Shown: positions 1 through 12,200 of the stretch, in pieces
Position numbering within the stretch: the stretch's first letter is position 1
Layout of the letters: every line of letters starts with the position of its first letter
Assembly (NCBI GenBank): GCA_001599715.1
Contig: BCHU01000003.1
Location: 1,550,001 to 1,614,000, forward strand
DNA length: 64,000 bases
DNA from: Phaeotremella fagi
Taxonomy: Eukaryota > Basidiomycota > Tremellomycetes > Tremellales > Phaeotremellaceae
Direction: 5' to 3'
Notes under the pieces: generated by a model
Told to the model about the DNA's origin: nothing
Database searches by the model: none
What the model saw: only the letters and a program-made list of their open reading frames with translations
Translations under genes and position numbers: made by a program

Positions 1-76
1 GCTATCAAGTAAGTCCAAACTTGAGTAACCCTATGCTGACTGTTTGTTAGATTACTGAACCGCCTTGTTATACGTC

Positions 77-2602
77 ATGTCTCTGCATAGATATAACGTC
101 CCGCCGCCACTGGCCGTCGCTTTCCATCCAGCTCCTCCTCCTAAAACCAAAGATCCCAAGAAAGATTCAAAAGACGATAAAGATAAAGACAAGAAGAACG
201 ATAAAGACAAAGACGAGAAGAAAGATCAAGATAAAGCGAAAGACGACAAAGACGTTGAAAAAGAACAATCTCCTAAAGACGAGAAACCACAAGCAAAGAA
301 AGATGGTGAAATGCCGATAGCCTTAGGCACTCCTGGTCCTGTTTCACCACAATCTAATATCCCCGAACCACCAACTCCCGCTTTTGGAGTTGAATCTCCT
401 ACTACTCCGTTACCGCTTAAAGACTCTAAACCAGTCAAAGACGACGGCAACGATCAGAATTCATCCAAAATCAAAGAAACTGATAAACAGGAGAATCAAG
501 AAAAAGACAAAAAGGATTCCAAAGATCAAGAGAAAGAGTCAAAGGACGACGAAGAAAAAGAGAAAGTTCCGTTGGAGCCTATCAAACTACTCTCACCTGC
601 ACCCCATCGACCTATCCGTACTAAATTAGATCTAAACACGGCGAAACCTTATCCACCAATCAACACCGATCCCAGAGGTGCGTATAACAAGTACGCTAAA
701 GCTGTTGGGAACGAGGTCATCTATGTCGATGTTACCAAGGACGGTTGGTTGGTCGAACAATGGAAAGAAAGATCGGAAAGAGAGGCTTTAGCTTTACTTC
801 GTGGTGAGATTGATTCTAGTGCTTTGAACGATTTTATCGAAAAGGAAGAGAACAAGGTTTTGAGAAAAGTTCCGACTAGTGCTGAGAAGATTTTATTGGA
901 TTTATGGAATGATCTAGCTATAGCTTATAACCAAGAGGTTGGTTCTGATTTCTTTTACTTGAACGAAGGGGTGTTAGATATTGATGTACCTTCTTAGCTA
1001 CCTGTTGGCCAGTTCTGGTCACGCTATGATTGGTCCGATCCAGATGCACAAATTTACCTTCAGGATATTAGAAGGAAAGAAACTCCAGAAGAGATCAGTT
1101 GGAAGAAACATGCTGAGAAGAAAAAGAGCGAAGATGAGAAGAGAAAAGTTGATGAGAAGGAAAAGTCTGAAAAGAAAGATGAGAAAGATAAGGATGAGGG
1201 AAAAGATAAGAAAAATGAGGACGACAAGAAAGTTGATGAAAAGCTACCTGATGGAAACACTGAGAAGGAGAACGGAAGCGAAAAAGATAAGCCAGAAGTG
1301 GTCGATAAGAAGGATGAGAGTGTAAAGGAGGATGAAGTCGAGGAACCACCGGTAGAATGGACAAAATCTGGGTTCGAAGAAGTTTTAGCGACTGTTGGTG
1401 TACAATGTGTATACAATACCCATGTAAGTTGAAATATCCAAACATCATCAACAAAACACAAAGTGTAACTGATGCCCTCTTGACAGAAACCACTCCAAGG
1501 AAACGAATACGAACCGCTTGGAGCGTACTTGATACTAAGTAACGGCTATTTCCTCCTACGAACTGATGATTTCCTCGAATGGAAACCTGAAGATACCGCT
1601 GGTAAATTCGAGCCGTTGGTTACATCAGCTCATGATAGAGTTTTTGGTGATATGGTTCAAAAACAGATGGATGAGGAGAGAGAGAAGAAAGAGGCTGAGT
1701 ATCGGAAACGGAAAGCTGCTGAGAGGAAGGCTGCTGAGACTAAAGAGAAGGAGAAGGGGGGTAATGGGAAGGATAAGGAGGGGAAGGACAAAGAGGGGAA
1801 GAACAAGGAAGGGAAGAAAGATGCCAAAGATGATGTTGAGGGAAAGAAGGATTTACCCGGTGGAGTTACTGGAGATAAGGCTAAGAAAGATGGGGATACT
1901 GATTCTCCTGCTAAGAAAGCGGATGAGAAATCTGGGAAGAAAGGTGATGGAAAACCAAAAGATGAGAAGAAAGACATTGGAAAAGATGAAGTTGTCAAAA
2001 AGAGGGATTTGGAGAAGAAAGCCAACGAATCAAAGGTTGGTAAACAGGACGACGAAAAGGATGTTAAAAAGGAGGATGGAGAGAAAATCGACAAAGACAA
2101 GGGAGATAAAAAGGACGGTGAAGGAGAAAAGAAAGACGATGAAAAGAAAGAGAAAGACAAAGAAAAAGAGAAAGACGACGATAAACACAAGAAAAAACCT
2201 TTCGATCCATTGAGAGAAGCTGAGAGAATAGCGAGGGCTATGGTAGGAGGTGGTAAAATCAACATGGAACATATCGAGATGGCGTTCCAAATCATGGAGA
2301 GAGCAGCTGGTGGCGGCGGCGGAGCTGGTGGTCTACAAAGCAAAGGCTTAAACACCAAGGAGAAGGGACCGTTGATCTGGTGTTGGGCACCCAAGGGGGG
2401 TCACTATATTCATGAACAAGATGGTGTGGTTGAACGTTGGAGATGGAAGAATTATGAGGCTGGGTTGTATGATTTCAGGCAAGGTGGTTGGGAAGAACGG
2501 GATTGGAAGGTTTTCGCTGATGATAGGGGATGTGAGGAGTTTGAGGACGATATGGCTTGGTTAGAACATCTCGAAACTGATATTCATGATTGGTCATGTT
2601 AG
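77..2602 (+). CDS. Lysine/aspartate-rich low-complexity protein, function unknown
   Basis: I do not recognise this protein. The proposed model has exons 77-970, 1013-1423 and 1487-2602, all joined in phase 0, giving 806 aa. Three long stretches dominated by K, D and E (roughly residues 25-180, 325-420 and 510-660) alternate with folded-looking blocks, for example around WLVEQWKERSEREALALL, the FWSRYDWSDPDA segment and a Trp-rich C-terminus containing WCWAPKGGHYIHEQDG and ERDWKVFADD. The second intron (1424-1486, GTAAGT..CAG) is clear. The first (971-1012, 42 nt) is inferred because frame 2 is stopped at 995 and reopens in the same frame. The ATG at 77 follows a likely 5' UTR intron (9-50), so an earlier exon outside the window cannot be excluded. 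Highly charged tails suggest a nucleic-acid-associated or scaffold protein, but that is a guess. Confidence 0.6.
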
Positions 2603-2861
2603 ATGATGTTATTGTTGGTGAGAGATATAAGTACAGTATCGTGTTTCAAACTTAGAACGCTATGTATTGATGATTGAAGTCTATTATTGGTTTTGGCTCC
2701 TTGCAATTATCTGAATCACTAGTCATACATCGTTATCAAATCAGGAGAGGTGAAGAGTATGAACAGAAAAAAATATAAATTAAGTTGAGAAAAGGTATTA
2801 AATTTATATCTGATACTAGAGAAAGTCATGTCGTCAAAAATCACATCAAAGACACACCGAT
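2603..2861. other. Convergent intergenic region
   Basis: The 3' ends of the lysine-rich gene (+) and the sugar transporter (-) meet here. The stretch is AT-rich, with no open frame of note, and presumably holds both polyadenylation regions. Confidence 0.5.
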
Positions 2862-4972
2862 CTAAGCCATGTTCTCAGTGTTCTCAGGTAGAACAGCTTT
2901 AGTTCCAGCTGCGAGATGAGCTTTCTCGCCGGTACCAACGTTGACAGCTTCACGTTGTTCGATTGGGAGTTTACCCTCTGCAGTGAGACCCATATCGGCA
3001 GCATAAGTTGAGTGAGGTTTCCAAGAACCAGATTTGATAGGATTGGTTTCTTCCATCATTCGATCAACTTGTTCCAATGTTAAACCTTTAGTTTCCCAGA
3101 TGAGAAGATAGGCATAAGCGAAACAACAGGTACAGAGGGCACCCCAGATGAAGAAAACTTTTGAACCGAGATTGCCTTTGTCGGAGGAGACCATGTAAGG
3201 GGTGATGACTGTGATAATACAGTTCCAGAGCCAGTTGGAGGCGGTTGAAAGAGCGACACCACGAGATCTGATTGAGATGGGGAAGATTTCACCAATGATA
3301 ACCCATGCTCCTGGACCCCAGGTTGAAGCGCTACATATCAATGTTAGCATTTGGTAGTGTGGCAATGAAGTGGCGGTACTCACAAGAAGAAGATGTAAAT
3401 ACAGATCAAAGCGATTTGAGCTTTAACTGAAGAATCGGTATTCGTGGTAACACCGATGATACCAACAATGAATTCACAGACGAGCATACCAAGAGCACCC
3501 CAGATCATGAGAGGTCGACGACCGAAACGCTCAATAGTCCAGAATGAGATTGGAGTCGAACAGACATTGACCAATGTGGTGATTAAACCGATCAAGAATG
3601 GGTTGGAGATCGTTCCAAGAGTTTGGAAGAAGGTAGTACCGAAGTAGAAGATGAAGTTTACACCAGTCCATTGTTGCATCATTTGAATTGAAGTACCCAA
3701 GATAGTTCTTCGAAGGTTGGAACCTGGGTTACGAAGACCACCAGAGAAACAGGCATACCAAGAAGAGAAGTAACTGCCTTGTGGTGAGATTGAAGTTTCG
3801 TATTCATGGTTAGCGATGATTTCAGCAAGCTCTTCTTGGATATAAGAAGATTCTTCAGGTTGTCCACGAACACGAGCGAGTGATCTAGCGGCAGCGCCTA
3901 CGTTACCCTTCTTGACGAAGTAACGTGGTGATTCTGGGAGGAACAAAAGACCGATACCGAGAATGAATCCCCAAAGCATTTGAAGTGCAACTGGAATTCT
4001 GTAAGAACCGGTATCGGTACGATCTTGAGTACCGTAGGACACACAGGAGGCGAGGAGGAGTCCAATGGTGATACAGAATTGATAACCTGAGACGAGGGCT
4101 CCTCGGACTTTTCGTGGTGCGATTTCAGACATGTATAAGATGATGATGGCGGAGACTAGGTTTGGTCAGTGGGATTTCCTGATATGTGAAAGGAGAGAGA
4201 GTAGCTTTGTGACATCTGTTGATGTACAGATGATGCTAGTCTGGAAGGGGAGTGAAAAAGGACTTCAATGAAAACTTACCGAAACCAACACCGAAACCAG
4301 CGATCAATCGACCGGCAACGAGCTAAAAGTGAAGGTCAGTTTTGTACTGTGAGACAATAAGTATTGACGTACGAGACCTAGACCGGCAGAGGCAGTTTGA
4401 AGGACAACACCGACGGTGAAGATAACGCAACCGAGGACAATGGTGAAACGACGACCATAGAAATCAGCAAGATCACCAGCGATCAAGGCACCAAAGAAAG
4501 TTCCCGCAGAGAGAACGGATGTAATTGTCGATTTGGTAGCGGCTGGAAGGGCGAATGCTGCTTTATCAGCGGCAGAGGCATCTGGACCTGGGGGTTGTAA
4601 TCCTGTGTAGAGAGTGATGAAGTAATTCATTCCCATAACGTTTGACATGTATCCTGAATCGTACTGCAGAAATAAGATGGCGGAAGAAGTCGTCAGCCAA
4701 GTTTTACCAAGACCGTCGGAAAGCATTTGATAAATGAAATGTTTTTAACTTACACCAAAGAAGATACCACCAAATGAGGCGAAGACACAGAGGAAGTAAG
4801 CCTTCATCGTGATGGGGGCTTCAACCCTGTCGGGGTTGGATGTGGCCATGAGAACAGCTCCTCCTGGCACTATGGGTGATAGTTAGTGACGAGTCATTAT
4901 TGAGAAGGTTTCGGAACAAATTGGAGAAAGGAAAGACAAAAAATAGCGAGCAAAAGGACTTGGCCACTCACT
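2862..4972 (-). CDS. Sugar (hexose) transporter, major facilitator superfamily
   Basis: A 563-aa membrane carrier for sugar uptake at the plasma membrane. Exons on the minus strand: 4972 (only the A of ATG), 4869-4754, 4663-4373, 4322-4280, 4155-3384 and 3330-2862; phases close exactly. Family marks visible are GGIFFGYDSGY in TM1, DFYGRR after TM2, LVAGRLIAGFGVGF, the MSEIAPRKVRGALV loop, PESPRYFVKKG in the central loop, FGRRPLMIWG, and WETKGLTLEQVDRM after the last helix. Joining exon 1 to exon 2 makes ATG across a 102-nt intron and gives MPGGAVLMATSNPDR; an in-frame ATG at 4849 is the alternative start. A TATATAAA-like box lies on the minus strand near 5101-5110. Substrate specificity (glucose, xylose or inositol) cannot be read from sequence alone. 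Confidence 0.93.
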
Positions 4973-6718
4973 ATTGATTGATTGAAATTGTTTAGAAAAT
5001 AAGGTCGAATGAAATAATAATTATTGAAAACAGCGTTTGGCTGACAAATCGATGAAAAATATATAAAAAAGAGGAAGGGGGCAAGTAGGAATCAGACGTG
5101 TTTATATATCCCATTTTTTTATACTTGGCGATGCGAAGGAAAAAGGTGGTCGTATGACCCGACCGTGTCTAGGTTTCAATTCTTCTTTGTTCTTCGCGTT
5201 TGGCCTTCTTACACCTTGAATTTGATGTTTGGCCTTTCTTACCCCTTCTAGCGCTAAACGCTCCCTTTGGGCCCATCTGGTTCTGCACAGTTGAAGGGAG
5301 GTCCCCCGTGGGATGGATGAGTAGCGGGATAGTCACATGCGACCATGTTGAATTGAGTACATACGTAGATGGGCATGAGTTGCTTAATTTTATCGATCGA
5401 TTGTATTCAAACATGTGCTTTCTAGGTAGAGGCACAACCGCAATAGCCGTAACTTGCACAGTGAAATTGTCAACAGAAGCGACAGGTCAGAGAAACCAGA
5501 GAATTCAGAGACGCCACCTTAAAATTTAAAATGACGCTAACCGAACTTTGATTCGCTTATTGATTGCCTCCGTGAAAACCGGACGCAACTAATAACCGGA
5601 GCTTGGTGAATGAGAATATTTTGCTCGAACAAGAAAGATTTTCATTCGTCTATTGTACAGTGTCATCGGAAATCCCTCAAGCTCGAAAAGGCAACCTTTC
5701 TGTCCTATGAAATAGTTTCAATCACATAGACAGCTCAAGCTGAACCTGCGTTATAAATAACTTTGCTGATGAGAGGGTTGTCAAGTGATGCGCAAGCCAT
5801 CAAAAAAGTTTCATGTTACTGCACGCGGTAAAGTTGGGAGGATTGATCTGCTAAAGTCAGTGTGGGAATTTAACTATCAATCAAGCAATTTAAGGAACAA
5901 TGGTAAGCTCTCCTTTCTGCTTTTCAACGGCAGACAGTCCGTTGGGGAGGACCTCTTAACAATGACAAATTTGAAGATCATCTCGCACCAAAATCTACTC
6001 GGATCGTCTTAAAATCAGGAGAATGGAGACTAGCTGTCTCCTTGTCCAACAGACTTAATACTTAATCCTCTACTTGTGTTTGTCACCTGTGACAGGCTGC
6101 GTCAAAAATCCCTGTACCGTGGGGAGACATCAAGCTCACTAGAATCTCGCGTGGCGAACAGGTAACACATGGAGAACCCGGGGTTGGACCTCCAACCTCC
6201 ACGATGACATTACTTCAACCTGATACGAAGGTGAATAAAGAAACACAGCTTACCTCCCAATCATGAATCGTTCATCGCTGCCCCACATCGGCGATGACCC
6301 CAGGGCAAGAACGTGCTGTATCATCACCGAGGTCTCATTTCCCCGTTCTGACGTAACGTCACCATTTCCCATCTAGAACTCTGTTCAATCCTCATCCATT
6401 CTTATCAAAGAAAAGCTCTATCACAGCTGGGCGGCTCTATATTTCATTCCGACCCAGGAGAGATGAAGTGCTAGACATTGGTCAGCAGTGATATGAAGGA
6501 AGGCATGGCCGAAGGGGTGGTCGATGCCCGTAAAAACTTGGCCAAGTGGCAGGTTGATACCCGTGGCTAAAATTATATTCATCTATATGCATAATTCGGC
6601 GTTCTTCTCTTGAGGGGGTGGTCGTGTTTTGTATAAGAACTGAGCAGACAAAGAAGAGATCTCTAGACCGGTCTCACAGCTTTTTTGGTACTGCTTTTCA
6701 AGTTATAGCGTGATAGTT
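4973..6718. other. Long intergenic region (1.7 kb), divergent promoter
   Basis: This is the longest gene-free stretch. It separates the divergent sugar transporter (-) and short-chain dehydrogenase (+). AT-rich tracts and a TATA-like box near 5101-5110 serve the transporter side. Only short unsupported open frames occur (for example 5200-5529 and 5785-6012), without family motifs or sensible codon patterns. I saw no tRNA or repeat. A small hairpin-like inverted repeat (GGTTGGA..TCCAACC) sits near 6183-6198. Confidence 0.5.
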
Positions 6719-7695
6719 ATGGGTGTAAAATTCAATCCTGATGTTGACATTCCCGATTTATCTGGAAAGGTGATACTCATAACGGGAGGTATGTGAATAC
6801 TCTACAGTACACAATTGAAGCGAAACTAACTGAATTCCATGTTTCATCAGGTACGAGGGGAATAGGAAAACAATACATTCTTACATTTGCCGAACATCAT
6901 CCATCCCATATTATTTTTACCGGACGAAACGTTGCAGCTGCCAAAAAGGTTATCGATGAAATCCATGACAAGGCAAAGGACGTAAAGATCAGTTTCGTTG
7001 AGATGGATCAAAGTGATTTGGAATCTATGAAGAAAGGTTGTCAAGAGGTACTTCGGATGATCGATCGGTTGGATATTCTAATCAACAACGCAATGTTGTC
7101 TCTCCTGCCACCAGCGTTAAGTAAACAAGGATACGAATTGATCTTCGCGACTAATCATATGGGTCACGCAGCCCTGGTCAAGATGCTCCTACCACTCATG
7201 AACAAGACCTCCCAGCTTCCAAATGCAGATGTTAGAATCGTTAACGTCTCATCAGCTGCTTCCGGGGCAGCACCCTCCGACGGGATAAAGTTCGATAAAC
7301 TACGCGACCCAATGAATTTCTGGATCCTAGGTGAAACGATTCGATACGGTCATTCCAAACTAGCGATTCATCTTCATACGATCGAATTAGCGAAACGCTA
7401 TCCAAATATCACTACGATCACCATTAACCCTGGTGTAGTTGCGACGGAAGGTCTCAACGGTTTACCTACATATATGAAGGTGTTGCTTCGGTTGACACAA
7501 GGTAAACCTTTATCAGTGGCCGATGGATCTCATAATGGTCTTTGGGCAGCTACTACTGCTCCCAAAACGGATTCTGGGAAATACTTTGATCCGGTTGGTG
7601 TACCTGGTCCGGATATGGTTTCTAAGAGGGATCCGTTGATGAGTCAGAAGCTCTGGGAATGGACTGAGAAGGAATTGGAGTCTCAGGGGATTTAG
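6719..7695 (+). CDS. Short-chain dehydrogenase/reductase (WWOX/retinol-dehydrogenase-like)
   Basis: NAD(P)-dependent oxidoreductase of the classical SDR fold, 304 aa. Exon 1 is 6719-6788, ending inside the glycine motif; exon 2 is 6851-7695, joined in phase 1 to give ITGGTRGIGK, the TGxxxGIG cofactor motif. Later marks are NNAM (replacing the usual NNAG), NVSSAASG with the catalytic Ser, and YGHSK as the YxxxK pair, followed by NPGVVATE. The 62-nt intron has GTATGT and CAG borders. The start MGVKFNPDVDIPDLSGK is the only in-frame ATG giving the Rossmann strand. The substrate is not predictable; fungal relatives act on retinol-like, steroid or small carbonyl compounds. There is no cluster context suggesting secondary metabolism. 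Confidence 0.88.
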
Positions 7696-8042
7696 TTTGG
7701 TTACTTGACCCAGGGTTGCAGAAGAGTTTCCTCGAATAGAATGATACCATGAGTTGATGTGTATGTGCCAGTTGACGTTAGAGTATGTACTAGAGAGCTA
7801 GCGCTTGATTGATGATGCACCAAGATCGTCACGTGACCAGTAACGCGACTGACTTTTGTTGACGTCCATTACCATCAATTACGTTATGGGTGTCACGCTC
7901 TCTCACTGTGTCGCTGGCTCGCACTGGAGTTGGAAATGTAACTGGGATTTAAGCCATACATATACTATAATACAATCATACATATTTATCTTGAAAGACT
8001 GTCATATCTTGTTCTTGTCCAACCAACTCCTCCTTCAACACG
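7696..8042. other. Intergenic region with promoter of the next gene
   Basis: This holds the 3' end of the dehydrogenase and the promoter of the gene starting at 8043. An AT-rich stretch around 7955-7990 (TATACTATAATAC) is a plausible core promoter. Nothing else is seen. Confidence 0.4.
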
Positions 8043-8759
8043 ATGCCAGTAACCAAAGCTAAAGGAGCGACGTTCGCCATCTTCACAGACTCACCCGTAA
8101 ACAATCAATCAACCTCATCAAAAGCATCATCACCAACTAAAAAATCCCTATCTCACCCAAGAAAAGTTTTAACTACCCTTCAACCAACAGCTGTCAAAGG
8201 TTTCCCCAGGAGTTTGGCTGACGGTAAAATCCAGAATCAATCTTTGAAAGGTATCCAATCGTCATCTGACGAAGAGTCTATATTGTCCAAATCAAAATCC
8301 AATACCATCCCGTTAAAACCCAATACCGTCAAACACATTTCGTCAACTCAAAACAAAGCACCAACGAAATCGGCACCTTCCAAAAGACAACTTGAGATCT
8401 TCCAAAACACCTCGATATCAACTACCAACAATCGAACACCAATCAAAAAAGGTAAAACCTCACTTGATCAAGAAAATGTTAAACCAGACTCACCAGCTGA
8501 TCGCACTCGATCCAAATCGCGTTCGTTGCATCCAGAAAATGAAACCACAAATCTAGTTGGTGATGGACGTGAGACTTTGTCTTTAAAGAAGGGACGGATG
8601 ATAGCTTCTATCTTAGATGGGGTTTCAGGGAGTTCTTTGGATGGGGACAGTGTTAAGAGGAGAGGGAAAGGGTTGACTGTTTTGAGTGATGGCGTGTTGG
8701 CGGATGTTAGTGAAGCTTATGGTGCTGTTGGTGATGAACCCAAAGGGTTCCGAGATTGA
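8043..8759 (+). CDS. Basic Ser/Lys-rich protein, function unknown
   Basis: A single-exon frame of 238 aa starting MPVTKAKGATFAIF. It is rich in S, T, K and P and predicted to be largely disordered, with many S/T-P and basic pairs that could be kinase or nuclear-targeting sites. It has an RxxL box (RKVL, near residue 40), a QENV element near residue 155 and a short conserved-looking C-terminal block (LSLKKGRMIASILDG). These loosely recall cell-cycle proteins degraded by the APC, such as securins, but the resemblance is too weak to name it. Composition over 717 nt without a stop and a sensible ATG context support it being a gene. A GT..AG pair at 8761-8808 would be a 3' UTR intron. Confidence 0.6.
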   Translation: MPVTKAKGATFAIFTDSPVNNQSTSSKASSPTKKSLSHPRKVLTTLQPTAVKGFPRSLADGKIQNQSLKGIQSSSDEESILSKSKSNTIPLKPNTVKHISSTQNKAPTKSAPSKRQLEIFQNTSISTTNNRTPIKKGKTSLDQENVKPDSPADRTRSKSRSLHPENETTNLVGDGRETLSLKKGRMIASILDGVSGSSLDGDSVKRRGKGLTVLSDGVLADVSEAYGAVGDEPKGFRD

Positions 8760-9211
8760 TGTGAGTAGAGTATGATTGAGAGTGATCGATCACTGACAAT
8801 TTTGTAGCTTGAATGTCAGTTCATGATCGTTATTTCCAAAAAGGATCCAGACGATCCCCCCCTTTCTCGAAAGTAAATTTCATCTTGAATCTTGCTAGAA
8901 AACAGTTTCTCATCACTCTGTTCATGTTCCCTAGTCGTTTCTTCTTGATCCCTTGTATTTTTGTTCATACCCTCATAGAATATCAAATATCCACGTTAAC
9001 CCACTTTTAATCATAGTAATTTCGATTGTATATATATCTTATCAGGACAAAATGAACACATCAATTCTCACTATCATGTAGTTTTATCGTCGACGAATGA
9101 AGACGATGCAAGCGAACAAAATTGTGAACAATATTATATCAAGGATATCGTGGTCTATATATTGGAATAATTCCTAACCTGGTATAAACATCCCTTCCCA
9201 AACCTCCCCAA
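8760..9211. other. Convergent intergenic region
   Basis: The 3' ends of the 8043 gene and the 5-phosphatase gene face each other here. There is a likely 3' UTR intron at 8761-8808 and AT-rich sequence around 9010-9060. No further gene is supported. Confidence 0.4.
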
Positions 9212-12200
9212 TCAAACATAAACAGCCCCAGCGAAAATGGCCGGTCGATGATCACTTCTTCCCTCTAATTTTCTCATCCTAAAACAAGAGAAAGTCAGCA
9301 CAATCATTATCTCGAAACGAACAAAAACACTTACCCTGCATCATCAATCGTTCCATAATGTAAACACACAACTTGACCTTTCATATGTCTCTTCGGGGAA
9401 CTGCTCTCGTTCGAAACAACATTCTCATCGTTAGGATTGAAAATTGAAGATCGATGTAAAAGATTCGGTAGCTCTTTCAAGAATTTCGTTAACGATGAAA
9501 TCTGATGATCCCGACTACTATCTTTATTGTTGTTGATCTCCCTTGACTGATCATGTTTAGGATTATTACTGATCGACCGTGTACGAGTCAAAGATGATTC
9601 CGTATCCAACGACGATTTACGCCACGATTTACTTGGTGAGATTGTTGGTGAGACTGAATTCGATGCTGAAGTTTCTACAATCGATCCTCTTCTGGGCGGA
9701 TACGACGGTGAGGGTTTGATCATCGGTCTACCACCTCCATTCACACTTTCTGAATTCGATCTTGGTCTTTGGGTCCCCATTCCCATTCCAGATCCAGATC
9801 CAATCCTTTCATCATCCGCCACATCGAATGTTATGAGTGGTCTGGCGGGTTTACCAGGTGATGCAGAACCGTTATTAATCAAAACATGTCTTGTCGAAGA
9901 ACCTGTTCTTTTGAGTGGTGAAGCCATGATGGTAGAGTGTTGAAGTGTGGGCGAATTGTCTGGAGACGCTACCAATGACATCGAGGTAGATTGGGATTGG
10001 GGTATCGTCGGTAAACTCCTCATTCTGTCGTTAGATGGTGGTTCTATCGTTGAAGATCTTCTGGTATTGTTAGATCTCGTGATGTGAAGATTCGAGAATA
10101 CATGTGATAATCGATGAAAAGGTCTTTCTCGTGGTTCATGATTCACACTAACATCGTCTTCCGGTACGACATCAGGAATAACATGAGCCTTCCACAATAC
10201 TCTATCACACTGAAACGAAGAAATCAGTCCAATTTCATTATCATAAAAATCGAATAACCTACCCAACTAGGAACTCTCTGTTTTTTGGAAGTATCATAAA
10301 CCCCCGCACGATTATCTATACCATCCTCCACATCCTCCGAGAGATCATGTTCCGAATATTCATGATCTGGTTTAAGGACCCGTCCCGAAACCGTTCTTTT
10401 CAAAGCAGAAAGACGTCTGACCAAATGCGGCGCACGAGGAGGTGAGCCGCCTCTAGAGGCTACAGACGGTCGACGATTAACTTCAAGAGTTCCGTTTGAT
10501 GTATAAGACGAAGAAAGATGTTGGGAGGGCGCATAAGAATTCCAACCAGCCGAAGAAGTTATTGACATAGGTTTAATTTCGGGAGTTTCAGACCGAATAG
10601 ATCTAAAGGAAGACATTGAAGTTCTTCTCGATGCTCTATCGTCATCAACTGAAGATTTAGGTTCTTCCTTCTTGCGTCTGAACCTCCCCTTCCCCTTCCC
10701 TGGTGATGGAGTAAGCATTGAATCCATTTTCAACATGCTCAATAAATGTTTCCCCTTTTCTTTGATAACGTTTTCGATTGATCCGCGATGTTGTTTGGAA
10801 TGAATAGCAGCTTGAGCAGCACGGTATTCAGCTTCCGCTAGATCGTCATCTAAATCCGTGGCTGAAGCGTTGAAAGATCGATATCCTGAGTCAAGTGATC
10901 GACGACGTTCGTCCAAAGTCGTAACGTCGGTCTGTGGATCGTCAACAATTTCGTCCAGTGGACTCAAATCTCCAATAGAAGTTGCGAGACCGTGCATGTC
11001 TTCAGGAGAATGAGCCTCTGGTACATGCGGCAAGATGATGTTGTTGGGTACAGAGCGTGGACCCTCAGGCTGCCAACCTTTGGGTTTTCCGTCAATCGTC
11101 CGTCGACGGCGTAAACTACGTCGAACATCTCGATTAGTCGCTTTCACGGATTTCCAAACCTGGTTAGGACGTTAGTATCACGCAATGTCAATAATTACAG
11201 AGACATACATCATATTTAAATGTGGGTGGGAAATCAATGACACCCTCCTCAAAACCTGGGAAAGGGTTCGTAGCAGAATCCGCCATAGCAGTCCGAAGTT
11301 GATCAAATTTGAGAGCTTCCGAGTAATCTAAAAAGAGTCAATTACGACTCGAGTGATCCGGACCTAACGTACTTTTCTTTTCTATCAACCAATCGGCGTG
11401 CAGTCTTGTGATATCCAATCTAAAGTTTACTACAAGGAATTAGGTCAAGATCAATTCACAGGAGCAACTTACAATCACCACACCAAAAGACAGTATCAAA
11501 TCTCTCTGTTAGATCTGGAGAAGTCAGCGAAATTTTCATCAGATCTACTCACCAAGATGTTGAGATCTAGGATCATCTTTGGGTAAGAAACAATCTACTT
11601 TTAGTTCGTTCTTGATTTTCAAGATGTTGGCTAGTCGAGCTGAATTTCTACCGGTATGTGCTGCCAAATGTGAATTAACAAATAGGAAAGAGTGGCCTGC
11701 TAGTTTCAAGCTGATCCCTCTGTTACAGTCATTAGTTTTCTATTCGAATCGAATATCATGGAAGTGACTAACATTCCACCTTTGTTGCCTAGTCTTCCAC
11801 CAGCTAAGCCAGCTGTCACTAGATCCTTATCAGCACCTGTATCACGTCAGTCAAGTCTATCATAATACCAACATCCACTAACCTTGAACAAACCTCTCGC
11901 ATCCTTTATAAACATACACCGTCAAATACATCCCCAACAATCTTTCCTTTATCACATGGACATAAGGACCACTTCCTAATCTCGTTTCCTCCACAGTACT
12001 CTCCATTCTCTCATGCTTACTGTGCGTGGGTGTACTCAAGCTATTAGATTTCATAGGTATATCCGAAGAAAGTGTCGATAAGAATGTATGATCTCTTTCT
12101 GGAGATGAAGGGAGTTCGTCTGAGGATTGAGATCTAGCTAATGGTGATCTTGAAATCGATGGTGGGGGATTAGGAAGTTGATTTGGAATTGGGACTGGAT

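Noticed and set aside
1060..2394. Several minus-strand frames rich in Ser/Phe/Leu (1060-1461, 1657-2394)
   Set aside because: Shadows of the K/D/E-rich + gene: the complement of AAG/GAN codons rarely makes stops.
5785..6012. 75-aa + frame in the long intergenic region
   Set aside because: No motif, poor context, no neighbouring exons in phase.
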